NCBI RefSeq assembly: GCF_002939865.1
Contig: NZ_MDEE01000043.1
Coordinates: forward strand, 1 to 36,039
Length of the DNA stretch: 36,039 nt
Direction: 5' to 3'
From: Xanthomonas dyei
Lineage (GTDB): Bacteria; Pseudomonadota; Gammaproteobacteria; Xanthomonadales; Xanthomonadaceae
The notes under the pieces are model-generated. The model searched no databases and was not told where the DNA came from. It saw nothing but the letters and a program-made list of their open reading frames with translations. Shown here piece after piece: positions 16,669 through 28,444 of the stretch (its first letter is position 1; each line of letters begins with the position of its first letter). The translations under genes and the position numbers were made by a program.

Positions 16669-18183
16669 ATGGGCGAGACATACGATCTTCTGGTGGTAGG
16701 CGGCGGCATCAACGGGGTCGGCATCGCCCGCGATGCGGCCGGGCGTGGCCTGTCGGTGTGCCTATGCGAGCAGGACGATCTGGCCGCGCATACCAGCAGC
16801 GCCAGCACCAAGCTGATCCACGGCGGGCTGCGCTATCTGGAGCAGTACGAGTTCGCGCTGGTCGGCAAGGCATTGGCCGAGCGTGAAGTGCTGTTGCGCC
16901 TGGCCCCGCACATCATCTGGCCGCTACGCTTTCTGTTGCCGCATCAGCCGCATTTGCGTCCGGCCTGGATGATCCGCGCAGGCCTGTTCCTGTACGACCA
17001 TCTTGGCGGCAGCAAGCGCAGCCTGCCGCGCTCGCGTCGGCTGTCGCTGCGCACCCACCCGGTCGGGCAGCCGTTGCAGGAATCGCTGCGCACCGGCTTC
17101 GTGTATTCCGATGCCTGGGTGCAGGACGCGCGGTTGGTGGTGCTCAACGCGATGGATGCCGCCAAGCGCGGCGCCAAGATCCACACCCGCACACGCTGCG
17201 TCGGTGCCTGGCGCGATGCCGGATTCTGGTACGCCGAGCTCGAAGACCGCGACGGCCGCCGCAGCACCGTGCAGGCGCGCGCACTGGCCAATGCGGCAGG
17301 GCCGTGGGCGGTGTCGTTCCTGGACAAGGTCGCTGCGGTGCCGCATCAGCACGCGCTGCGCCTGGTCAAGGGCAGCCATATCGTGGTGCCCAAGCTGTTC
17401 GATCACGACCACGCCTACATCTTCCAGCAACCGGACCGGCGCATCGTGTTCGCCATTCCGTACGAGCACGATTTCACCTTGATCGGCACCACCGACGTCG
17501 ATTACGAGGCCGACCCCGCCGCACCCAAGATCGATGCAGCCGAGGTGCAATACCTGTGCGATGCGGTGAACCTGTATTTCCAGCAGCAGATCAGCCCCGA
17601 AGACGTGGTGTGGAATTACAGCGGCGTGCGGCCGTTGCTGGACGATGCCGAAGACAACGCCGCCGAAGTGACCCGCGACTATCAACTGGAAGTCATCAAC
17701 GACGGCGCGCCGTTGCTCAACGTGTTCGGCGGCAAGTTGACCACCTACCGCAAGCTCGCCGAAGAGGCGGTCGACCGGCTCACCCATGCGCTGGGCGCAC
17801 GCAAGCCGGCATGGACGGCGCGCGGCGACGCGCTGCCGGGCGGCGAACAACGCGATATCGCCAGCCTGCTCGAACGGGTGCGCACCGCGCGCCCCTGGCT
17901 GCCCGCAGCCACCGCGCAGCGGCTGGTACGCAATTACGGCACCTGTGCAGAACAGCTGTTGGGAGATGCGCAGGATGTGGCCGGCCTGGGCACGCACTTC
18001 GGTGCAGACCTGTATCAGGCCGAGGTGGACTACCTGCGACAACACGAATGGGCGCAGACCGCCGACGATATCCTGTGGCGTCGCAGCAAACTCGGGCTGC
18101 GGCTCGATGCGGCCGGACGTGCGCGGCTGGAAGACTATCTGCAGACGCCGGCGCTCCAACCAGCCGAAATCGCGACCGTTTGA
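16669..18183 (+). CDS. glpD: Aerobic glycerol-3-phosphate dehydrogenase
   Basis: This 504-residue flavoprotein oxidises glycerol-3-phosphate to dihydroxyacetone phosphate and feeds electrons to quinones at the inner membrane. The FAD dinucleotide fold is YDLLVVGGGINGVGIARDA near residues 5-23. The family motif TSSASTKLIHGGLRYLEQYE follows near 43-62, and FTLIGTTDVDYEADP and the C-terminal GGKLTTYRKLAEEA are also present. GGAGG lies 7 nt before the ATG. It is the first gene of the glp operon, under a GlpR-like operator, and is followed by a strong hairpin. Confidence 0.95.
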   Translation: MGETYDLLVVGGGINGVGIARDAAGRGLSVCLCEQDDLAAHTSSASTKLIHGGLRYLEQYEFALVGKALAEREVLLRLAPHIIWPLRFLLPHQPHLRPAWMIRAGLFLYDHLGGSKRSLPRSRRLSLRTHPVGQPLQESLRTGFVYSDAWVQDARLVVLNAMDAAKRGAKIHTRTRCVGAWRDAGFWYAELEDRDGRRSTVQARALANAAGPWAVSFLDKVAAVPHQHALRLVKGSHIVVPKLFDHDHAYIFQQPDRRIVFAIPYEHDFTLIGTTDVDYEADPAAPKIDAAEVQYLCDAVNLYFQQQISPEDVVWNYSGVRPLLDDAEDNAAEVTRDYQLEVINDGAPLLNVFGGKLTTYRKLAEEAVDRLTHALGARKPAWTARGDALPGGEQRDIASLLERVRTARPWLPAATAQRLVRNYGTCAEQLLGDAQDVAGLGTHFGADLYQAEVDYLRQHEWAQTADDILWRRSKLGLRLDAAGRARLEDYLQTPALQPAEIATV

Positions 18184-18191
18184 ACACACCG

Positions 18192-18222
18192 CGTTGCCGA
18201 CGAGGACGGGTCGTCGGCAACG
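18192..18222 (+). terminator. Strong hairpin between glpD and the glpF leader
   Basis: CGTTGCCGACGA and TCGTCGGCAACG form a perfect 12-bp stem with a 7-nt loop, starting 8 nt after the glpD stop. No T tract follows, so it may be an mRNA-stabilising or processing hairpin, or a partial terminator that lowers glpF-glpK expression relative to glpD. Confidence 0.6.
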
Positions 18223-18266
18223 TATCCTGGCGCACTGCCTGCATCACCCTGTGGAGGGCACCCCCG

Positions 18267-18356
18267 ATGAGCACGACCCACTCCCCCTGCGCGCCAACGC
18301 GCGCGTCGCAATCCCCTGTTCGTTGCAATGACCTGCTCGCGGGCCTGCGCGCATGA
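18267..18356 (+). CDS. Short leader ORF translationally coupled to glpF
   Basis: A 29-codon ORF (MSTTHSPCAPTRASQSP...) starts at the ATG at 18267 after GGAGG (8 nt away). It ends in TGA overlapping the glpF start as ATGA. glpF itself has no good ribosome-binding site just before its ATG, so ribosomes finishing this ORF probably reinitiate on glpF. The peptide resembles no family I recognise and may matter only through its translation. It has no hydrophobic stretch. Three Ser/Thr-Pro-like dipeptides and two Cys are the only notable content. Confidence 0.5.
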   Translation: MSTTHSPCAPTRASQSPVRCNDLLAGLRA

Positions 18357-19174
18357 ACCGTCAACTCGTGGGTGAGTTGATTTCCGAGGCGATCGCGATG
18401 TTCATCATCATTGCGCTCGGCGATTCGGTCGCGGCGATGTACATCCTCTACGACCCCAGTCCTTATCAGAACGCCTATTGGGGCGTGTGTATCGCCTGGG
18501 GCCTGGCGGTGACGCTGGCGATCTATGTGACCGGCTCGGTGTCGGGCACGCATGCCAACCCGGCAGTGACCCTGGCGCTGGCGCTATTTCGCGATTTTTC
18601 GTGGAAAAAGGTGGTGCCGTACTGGATTGCCCAGGTCATCGGCGCCTTCCTGGGCGCGGCCATCGTCTACCAGCTGTACGGGCCGGTGATCGACCATTTC
18701 AATCAGGTGCAGCAGCTCACCCGCGAAGCCGGCGGCGCGGCCGGTGTGTTCTTCACCGCGCCCGGTCTTGCGGTCACCCCAATGCATGCGCTGGGCGACC
18801 AGATCATCATCACCGCGTTCCTGATCTTCGGCATCTTCGCCATCACCGAGCGCTTCAACGAAGCCGCGCCGGGCGCCAATTCCGGCGCGTTGATGATCGG
18901 CCTGCTGGTGGCAACGCTGGGTGCGTCGATGGGCTATCTGGAAGCGTGGGCGATGAACCCGGCGCGCGATTTCGGCCCGCGTCTGTTCGCGTATTTCGCC
19001 GGCTGGGGCGAGGCGGCGTTGCCGGCCAAGGACAATTACTGGTGGATCCCGATCGTCGGCCCGTTGATTGGCGGTCCGATCGGCGCACTGGCCTACCAGT
19101 GGCTGATCCTGCCGTTCCTGCCGGCGCGCGTGCGCCATCTACAGGGCGACACTGCGCCGCTGGATCCGCGCTAG
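18353..19174 (+). CDS. glpF: Glycerol facilitator, aquaglyceroporin
   Basis: This 273-residue inner-membrane channel of the MIP family has six hydrophobic helices. The two pore motifs are HANPAVT in the first half (usual form HLNPAVT) and AMNPARDFGPR in the second. The Asp after NPAR marks glycerol-conducting members rather than water channels. It lets glycerol in for GlpK. The ATG overlaps the stop of a 29-codon leader ORF, and glpK follows 130 bp downstream after a hairpin. Confidence 0.94.
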   Translation: MNRQLVGELISEAIAMFIIIALGDSVAAMYILYDPSPYQNAYWGVCIAWGLAVTLAIYVTGSVSGTHANPAVTLALALFRDFSWKKVVPYWIAQVIGAFLGAAIVYQLYGPVIDHFNQVQQLTREAGGAAGVFFTAPGLAVTPMHALGDQIIITAFLIFGIFAITERFNEAAPGANSGALMIGLLVATLGASMGYLEAWAMNPARDFGPRLFAYFAGWGEAALPAKDNYWWIPIVGPLIGGPIGALAYQWLILPFLPARVRHLQGDTAPLDPR

Positions 19175-19202
19175 TCGCCGCGCAGTGAATCGACCACCAC
19201 GA

Positions 19203-20804
<1,602 letters not shown>

Positions 20805-20872
20805 GCGTCAGAATCTGACGGCGGCTGCCGGCGTACTTCCTGCTGCAGTGTTTGCCGATTATCCAACCCATC

Positions 20873-20905
20873 TATCGCCGGCCTGCATGGTGCAGGCCGG
20901 CGATA
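20873..20905. terminator. Bidirectional terminator between glpK and the NTF2-like gene
   Basis: TATCGCCGGCCTGCA and TGCAGGCCGGCGATA form a perfect 15-bp stem with a 3-nt loop between two convergent genes. It can work in both directions. No long T tract is present. A smaller hairpin, CGTCAG-aat-CTGACG, lies at 20806-20820 right after glpK. Confidence 0.75.
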
Positions 20906-20915
20906 CGTCAGATGA

Positions 20916-21428
20916 TTACTGGCCGCTAGTGTTTGCGCGGCCGGCAATGGTGTCCGGGTCCCAATGTTCCTTGATCAGACCTTTTTCGATACGGAACATG
21001 TCGAACCAGGTGGTGGTGTAGGTCTTGCCCGGGTGACGCGGGTCCGGCAGCGTGCGGACCGATACCAGCGTGACCAGATCGCCATCGGCGGTGATGGCCA
21101 CCAACGGCAACTGCACGCGCGGTTGCACCGGGGTCGGCTTGACGAAGGCGGTCAAAAACGCAATGAACGCATCGCGCCCGTTGGCCACATTCGGGTTGTG
21201 CTGGATGTAGTTCTTGTCCATGTACATCGGCGCGTACTGCACCTGCCCCGCTTCGAACACGATGCGCCAGAAGTCGTAGACCAGGCGCTTGTTGGCGGTT
21301 TCGTACCAATTGGAACCGAGCAACAATTTCTGGTGATTGGTTTTTTCAGTGACGGCGGTCTGCGCGAACGCCGCCATCGGTGCGACCAGCATGAGCAACA
21401 ACAAGGCGCGGGAAACAATCTTTTTCAT
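20916..21428 (-). CDS. Exported NTF2/SnoaL-like protein
   Basis: The ATG at 21428, after AGGAG, gives 170 residues with a textbook signal peptide (MKKIVSRALLLLMLVAPMAAFA, cleavage before Gln). The mature part has the SnoaL/NTF2-like cone fold: LVYDFWRIVFEAGQ, YMDKNYIQHNPNVANGRDAFIAF, DLVTLVSVR and WFDMFRIEKGLIKEHWD. Members of this group are predicted periplasmic proteins of unknown substrate; some are polyketide-cyclase-like by fold only. It is convergent with glpK and codirectional with pobA, 212 bp downstream of it. No pathway role can be assigned. Confidence 0.82.
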   Translation of the reverse strand: MKKIVSRALLLLMLVAPMAAFAQTAVTEKTNHQKLLLGSNWYETANKRLVYDFWRIVFEAGQVQYAPMYMDKNYIQHNPNVANGRDAFIAFLTAFVKPTPVQPRVQLPLVAITADGDLVTLVSVRTLPDPRHPGKTYTTTWFDMFRIEKGLIKEHWDPDTIAGRANTSGQ

Positions 21429-21607
21429 GGGGATCTCCTGGAAGGAAACGGGCCGTGCGCTCACGGGGGAGTTGGCACACGGCGCGATTGGGGCAATGAC
21501 GCGTCCTTGCACAGACAGCAACCGCCACGCGTCCACGCCACCCTACCGAGCGCATCCGCTGCCGCGCTAGCCACCGCCAAGTGCACCAGGGAACCTTGAA
21601 ACTTCCT

Positions 21608-21625
21608 GGTGATAAAAAAATCACC
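21608..21625. promoter_or_regulatory. Palindrome between pobA and the NTF2-like gene
   Basis: GGTGAT and ATCACC flank a 6-nt A-only spacer (T-only on the minus strand), 15 nt past the pobA stop. It could be an operator for the NTF2-like gene 180 bp on, or a hairpin marking the pobA mRNA end. The sequence alone does not decide. Confidence 0.35.
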
Positions 21626-21640
21626 TTTGAACAGTCTGCC

Positions 21641-23822
<2,182 letters not shown>

Positions 23823-23947
23823 CTCGATAAAGCGCCGCCGAGCCGGGGCACGACGACGTCGCAACAAGCTCGGCACTGACACAGCAACGCAGCCCGCCAT
23901 GCCTTGGACTTGCGTCGGGACCAGCTAGCCGATCCCGGCGCCTGCCG

Positions 23948-25429
23948 TTAGAACGGGTACTGCGGCACCTCGTTCTTGATCGTCAGCCACTGCCAGTGCG
24001 TGTATTGCTCCCAATCGGCCGGGCCACCGACGCTGGTGCCATTGCCGGATGCGCCGGTGCCGCCGAACGGGTTGATCACCTCATCCAATACAGTCTGGTC
24101 GTTGATGTGCAACAGACCCGGATGCAGGCGTTCGCCCAGCGCCAGCGCCCGCGAGACCGAGGCCGACATAATGCCGGCGGCCAGGCCGTATTCGCCATGG
24201 TTGGCCATCTGCGCGGCTTCTTCGTCGGTGTCGAACACGCTGACATTGATTACCGGCCCGAACACTTCCTCATCGAACACGCGCATGCCCGGACGCACGT
24301 TGGACAGCACGGTGGCCGCGTAGAACAGCCCCTCGTTGGTTGCGCCGGCTTCCACCACCGCGCCGGCGGCGACACTGTCGGTGACGATATCGATCACCCG
24401 CTGCAGCTGGCGCTGGTCGATGATCGGCCCCAGTGCCACGGTGCCGCTGACCGGGTCGCCCACTGGCAGATGGCGCGCCTTTTCCGCCAGACGCTGGGTC
24501 AGCGCATCGGCCACGCTCCGCTGTACCAGCACCCGTCCGGTGGCCATGCAGATCTGGCCCTGGTGCATGTACGCACCGAAGGCAATCGCCGAGGCGGCGC
24601 GATCCAGATCCGCATCGTCGAGCACGATCACCGCGTTGTTGCCGCCCAGTTCCAGCGCCACCTTTTTCAGATGTCGTCCGGCAATTTCGCCGATGCGGCG
24701 GCCGGCCGCAGTGGAACCGGTGAAGGCGATCATCGGGATATCCGGCGCTTCCACCAGCGCCTGGCCAATTTGCGCATCGCCGTGCAGCACGTGCAGCCAG
24801 CCCTTGGGCAGGCCGGCTTCTTCCAGCACCTGCGCAATGATCACCCCGCCGGTGTACGGCGTGCGCGGGTCGGGTTTGAGGATGACCGCATTGCCCATCG
24901 CCAATGCCGGCCCCACCGAACGCAGCGACAGGATCAACGGAAAGTTGAACGGGGAGATCACCGCCACCATGCCCAATGGCATGTGACGGGCCAGGCTGAG
25001 CTGGCCGGCACCGGTCGGCAGCACCTGTCCCATCGCCTGCAACGGCAGGCCGGCAGCGTGCTGGTAGAACGCCACCGCTTCATCGACCTCGCGCTGCGCC
25101 TTGGGCAGGATGCCGCCGGTTTCGCGTGCGATCAGCAACGCGGCTTCGGCACTGCGTGCCTGCATCACCTGCGCGGCGCGGTGAAAGACCGCAGCGCGTT
25201 CGCGCGGCGCGGTGGCGGCCCAGGCGCGCTGCGCGTGTTTGGCTTGTGCCACGGCAGCGGCAACATCGGCCAGATCGGCCTTGCTCACCTCGTGCAACAA
25301 ACCGCCGGTGGCCGGCTTATAGATCGGCAAGGCGCCGCCGTGACCTGGCACCCACTCGCCATTGAAGATGCAGCCGTGCCACGCGGGTGTGGCAGTCGCA
25401 GCGATCGCTGCGCTGGGAAGAGCATTCAT
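23948..25429 (-). CDS. vdh: Benzaldehyde/vanillin dehydrogenase-like aldehyde dehydrogenase
   Basis: This 493-residue NAD(P)-dependent aldehyde dehydrogenase shows Lys185 in VILKPDPRTP, FTGSTAAGRRIGE, the general-base Glu260 in LELGGNN and the nucleophile Cys294 in HQGQICMATGR. Its overall wording (GWLHVLHGDAQIG, VINPFGGTGASGNGTSVGG) is that of benzaldehyde and vanillin dehydrogenases, which oxidise aromatic aldehydes to acids. Vanillate so formed would go to VanAB. It lies 31 bp after the CalA-like gene on the same strand. The exact aldehyde is an inference from neighbours. Confidence 0.83.
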   Translation of the reverse strand: MNALPSAAIAATATPAWHGCIFNGEWVPGHGGALPIYKPATGGLLHEVSKADLADVAAAVAQAKHAQRAWAATAPRERAAVFHRAAQVMQARSAEAALLIARETGGILPKAQREVDEAVAFYQHAAGLPLQAMGQVLPTGAGQLSLARHMPLGMVAVISPFNFPLILSLRSVGPALAMGNAVILKPDPRTPYTGGVIIAQVLEEAGLPKGWLHVLHGDAQIGQALVEAPDIPMIAFTGSTAAGRRIGEIAGRHLKKVALELGGNNAVIVLDDADLDRAASAIAFGAYMHQGQICMATGRVLVQRSVADALTQRLAEKARHLPVGDPVSGTVALGPIIDQRQLQRVIDIVTDSVAAGAVVEAGATNEGLFYAATVLSNVRPGMRVFDEEVFGPVINVSVFDTDEEAAQMANHGEYGLAAGIMSASVSRALALGERLHPGLLHINDQTVLDEVINPFGGTGASGNGTSVGGPADWEQYTHWQWLTIKNEVPQYPF

Positions 25430-25460
25430 GGTCTAGCCTCCTGCTAAAACAGTGGGGGAA

Positions 25461-26228
25461 TTACAGCGTGGTGGATGCCAGGCCGCCATCGACCGGCAAG
25501 GTAATGCCGTTGATCCAGCGCGCGGCATCGGATGCGAGGAACACGATGGCCTCGGCCACTTCGTCGGCATACGCGGGCCGCGTCATGCGCTTGGCATCTT
25601 CCTTGACGCGCTCCTCGCCCAGCATGGCGGCGAAATCGCCAAGGATCGGCGTAAACACCGGCCCGGGTGAGACGTTGTTGACGCGCACGCCGCGCTCGGC
25701 AAACCACGGCCGCGATTGCAGCAAGGTCCACACGATCAGGGCTTCCTTGAAGTATTGATAGCAGGTGTCGTGCGCCACCGGATGCGCGGCCAGCCAGGCG
25801 GTACCGGCGTCGAAACTGTCGGTAGCGGCCAGTTGCTTGTGCAGGTCCAGCCGCTGCGGCCATTCGGCGCCCAGGATCGAGGCGACATTGATGATGCTGC
25901 CGCCGGCCGCGATGCGCGGCAACAGCGCCTGGCTCAGATGCCGCAGGCCCAGGTAATTGACGCGCGCTACCACATCCAGCGGTGCGGTGCCCGGCACGCC
26001 GGCCACGTTGGCCAGCGCATCGATCTGCTGCGGCAGCGCGCGCACCAGCGCGTCGATGGAGGCCGCATCGCCCAGGTCGGCCTGATGGAAGCCATGCAGG
26101 GTCATCTGCACCGGTGTGCGGTCGACACCGATTACCGTGGCGCCATGGAACCGCGCAAGCCGTGCGACCTCTGCGCCGATGCCCGACGCCACACCGGTCA
26201 CCACGATCGTCTTGTTTTGCAAATTCAT
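25461..26228 (-). CDS. calA: Coniferyl-alcohol dehydrogenase-like SDR
   Basis: The ATG at 26228 follows GGAGG and gives 255 residues. It is a classical short-chain dehydrogenase: nucleotide-binding TGVASGIG near residue 12, NVAGVPGTA, a catalytic Ser in NVASILGAEWP, and the Tyr-x3-Lys pair in CYQYFKEALIVW. Long stretches match the coniferyl-alcohol dehydrogenase CalA of Pseudomonas as I remember it, including VNYLGLRHL, SPGPVFTPIL and NGITLPVDGGLAST. It would oxidise coniferyl alcohol to coniferyl aldehyde. Its neighbours support a lignin-monomer module. Confidence 0.82.
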   Translation of the reverse strand: MNLQNKTIVVTGVASGIGAEVARLARFHGATVIGVDRTPVQMTLHGFHQADLGDAASIDALVRALPQQIDALANVAGVPGTAPLDVVARVNYLGLRHLSQALLPRIAAGGSIINVASILGAEWPQRLDLHKQLAATDSFDAGTAWLAAHPVAHDTCYQYFKEALIVWTLLQSRPWFAERGVRVNNVSPGPVFTPILGDFAAMLGEERVKEDAKRMTRPAYADEVAEAIVFLASDAARWINGITLPVDGGLASTTL

Positions 26229-26261
26229 TGCCACCCTCCGTAGGAGCCAGCTGCGCCGGCG

Positions 26262-27281
26262 CTAGAACACATGGACGTACTGCAGGTTGACGTTGTTGCC
26301 GGAAGCCGCGTTTCTGACTTCCACCGGCAGGTAAAGATTGGCGAACAGGATGTTGTTGGCATCGAACCGCCACACACCGCCCGGGCCGGCGTAGAACACG
26401 CGCTGGCGGCTGTCGGGTACGCGCTGGCCATTGGTGCGGTTATCGCGAAATTGGGTGAGGTAATACGCGTTGATGCCGAATCGCACATCCGGCACCACTT
26501 CCCAGGAGGTGGCGAAATTGATCCAGCCCGCGTCGCCGGCCTGGCCGTTGCGGAAGGCAAACCCGTCGGGCAGGTTGGGCCGGCGCTCGCTGCGAAAGTT
26601 GTAGACGTAGTTGAGGCGTGCGCTGATTTCCCACTTGGGCGTGGGCAGCACCGTCACTGCGTAATTGGGGATCAGCGACCAATAGCCCGAGCCCTGGTTG
26701 AGATCGCGGTCGCGGTCGAACTTGCCGATCGGTGCCACCGCGTTGAATTCGAACCGCTGCGAGAACACCGGCCGCCCGTCGCGCATCACCGGCAGCATCT
26801 GCAGATACGGGCCGAAGGTCAGATCGCCCACCCCGGCGCCGTTGTCGCGCAAGGTAGCGATGCTGTTGCGACCGAACGAGGCATCCAGATTCACCAGCGG
26901 CAGTAGCGTGTTGAAGCCCACTACGCCACCGAACAATTTGTAAGGCGTGACGTACGCGATCTGCGTCAGCAGCAGCGTCGAGTCGATGCGCGGGTTGTCG
27001 AACACCGGCACATCGTCGCCGCGTGCGTCCTTCACCGAATCCAGCGAGGTCTGGCGCAGGTAGGTGACCACGGCCCAGCCAGGCGTGGTGCGGGTAAAGC
27101 CATCCAGAAAACTCGTCCCGCCGGTATTGAGGCCGTTGGTCAACGCCATGCTCTGGGGCACGCCCTGCGCCAGCGCCGCCCCACTCGCAAGCAGCCCCAC
27201 GAGGCCGAGCGCTGCACGCACCCGCCACGCCGCCTTTACCGCCACGCCACGCACCACCGAGGATCGAATCACGACGCACAT
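26262..27281 (-). CDS. SphA-like outer-membrane protein (phenol-degradation MetA family)
   Basis: This 339-residue protein has an N-terminal export signal (RAALGLVGLLASGAALA) and a beta-barrel-like body ending in Phe (VNLQYVHVF). It fits the family often found in aromatic-degradation operons (Phenol_MetA_deg, SphA), thought to help hydrophobic aromatics cross the outer membrane. Recognisable parts are GGTSFLDGFTRTTPGW, VTPYKLFGGVVGFNTLLPL and GVGDLTFGPYLQ. It is the first gene before calA and vdh, 33 bp from calA. The start is uncertain: the ATG at 27281 has GGAG too close, and a start 15-17 codons later would still leave the signal peptide. Confidence 0.8.
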   Translation of the reverse strand: MCVVIRSSVVRGVAVKAAWRVRAALGLVGLLASGAALAQGVPQSMALTNGLNTGGTSFLDGFTRTTPGWAVVTYLRQTSLDSVKDARGDDVPVFDNPRIDSTLLLTQIAYVTPYKLFGGVVGFNTLLPLVNLDASFGRNSIATLRDNGAGVGDLTFGPYLQMLPVMRDGRPVFSQRFEFNAVAPIGKFDRDRDLNQGSGYWSLIPNYAVTVLPTPKWEISARLNYVYNFRSERRPNLPDGFAFRNGQAGDAGWINFATSWEVVPDVRFGINAYYLTQFRDNRTNGQRVPDSRQRVFYAGPGGVWRFDANNILFANLYLPVEVRNAASGNNVNLQYVHVF

Positions 27282-27418
27282 CTCCAGCGTTGGAAGGAAA
27301 CAGCGGGCGTGCCACCTGGCACGCGATCAGGCAGGGGCGATCCCCGCGCTGCGTACGGCACGTGTCATCAAGACATTGGTGAGATCACGCTGGCCGGCAG
27401 AGGGCCGGCGCAGTGGGC

Positions 27419-27895
27419 TTACAGCGTGTCGAGCCGATCCAGGCGATCGAGCGCGCGCAGCAGAGGCGCCTCGCTGGTGCCGAGCACCGCACTGAGCTGC
27501 TGTTCCATGCGCAGCACTTCGGCTTCGGCATCGGTCAGCAGGGTCATGCCGGCCGGCGTCAACGACAGATGCTGCATGCGCCGGTCCTGACGCCCGCGTA
27601 CCTGCCGTAGTAGACGACGCTTGACCAGCCGCGCCACCACGATGGCCAGGTTCGGCGGCGAAACATGCAGCACGTCGCCGATCTGGCGCTGGTTGATGCC
27701 CGGATTGCCGTCCACCAGCATCAGCAGGGAGAAATCGACCGGCTTCAGATCGAAGGCGGCAACGCAGTCCTGAAACATGCGCCGCACCAGCAGCTCGGTG
27801 CGGGTGATGCGGTAGCCCAGCAGTCGCAGCAGACGCGCCTGGTCCACCGCAGTGATGGCATCGGGCAACGGTGCAGCGGTGGCAGTAGCGGGCAT
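27419..27895 (-). CDS. MarR-family transcriptional regulator
   Basis: The ATG at 27895 gives 158 residues; an ATG about 15 codons earlier (near 27941) is possible. The winged-helix MarR fold is clear: TELLVRRMFQDCVAAFDLKPVDFSLLMLV, INQRQIGDVLHVSPPNLAIVVARLVKRRLL and the wing RGRQDRRMQHLSLTPAG. MarR repressors near aromatic genes usually release DNA on binding a phenolic acid or its CoA ester. It is the first gene on the minus strand before the SphA-like/calA/vdh set, 137 bp away, and is their likely repressor. The ligand cannot be read from the sequence. Confidence 0.85.
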   Translation of the reverse strand: MPATATAAPLPDAITAVDQARLLRLLGYRITRTELLVRRMFQDCVAAFDLKPVDFSLLMLVDGNPGINQRQIGDVLHVSPPNLAIVVARLVKRRLLRQVRGRQDRRMQHLSLTPAGMTLLTDAEAEVLRMEQQLSAVLGTSEAPLLRALDRLDRLDTL

Positions 27896-28444
27896 GACGG
27901 TTCTCGCGACAAAGGCAGCGGGCGGAGCGGTACGCACCATGCGCCCGGTCCGCAACGCCGATCCCCGGCGTGCGGCGCATTGTAGACGCGGCCAGGCCTG
28001 CCGATGTGGACACGCCGGCTGTCGATACGTGCCGTGTCCCTGCGCGTGCCGCTGCCGCACCGCCCTTCCACGCACGCGCATGGTCGCGATGCAGCGCTGC
28101 GGTGTGCGGGGGACGGTGGTGATCCAGGCACGGCTTGGACATGAGATCCGGTCGGCAAGTGTTTGCGTTTCGGAATAGTTATTTATCATAACTACATTTG
28201 CCAAGCTGCAGCGCAGCATGGTCGCGCTCGCTAGTTCATGGACGGGTGCCGGGCAGACGGGAAGGCGGGCGCCCATTGTTCAGGTACTTGAGCCATCGCT
28301 CTTTGCGCGTGTCCAAGCCGTCCGGCAGCATCGAGGCCGCCATCCCTGATGCGCAGAAACGCGCTGCGGTGTGTGGGCGAGCGACGGACGCACGCGCACG
28401 CGTCGCGCAAGCAGCATCCCGCAACGCCTGCATGCGCAGCGCGC
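27896..28444. other. Intergenic region upstream of the MarR gene
   Basis: No gene is supported in these 549 bp. The frames that run through it on the minus strand are extensions of the MarR frame with basic, unstructured content. The one clear structure is an AT-rich palindrome at 28176-28194, described separately. Confidence 0.5.
28176..28194. promoter_or_regulatory. AT-rich inverted repeat upstream of the MarR gene
   Basis: TAGTTAT and ATAACTA are 7-bp perfect arms around a 5-nt spacer, 19 bp in all, in the only AT-rich patch of the region. The length and symmetry fit a MarR-type operator. It is 281 bp from the chosen MarR start, so the promoter would leave a long leader, or the real start lies further upstream. 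Confidence 0.5.

Noticed and set aside
27327..28142. 271-codon minus-strand frame over the MarR region
   Set aside because: It is an Arg/Ala-rich shadow of the MarR gene in another frame.
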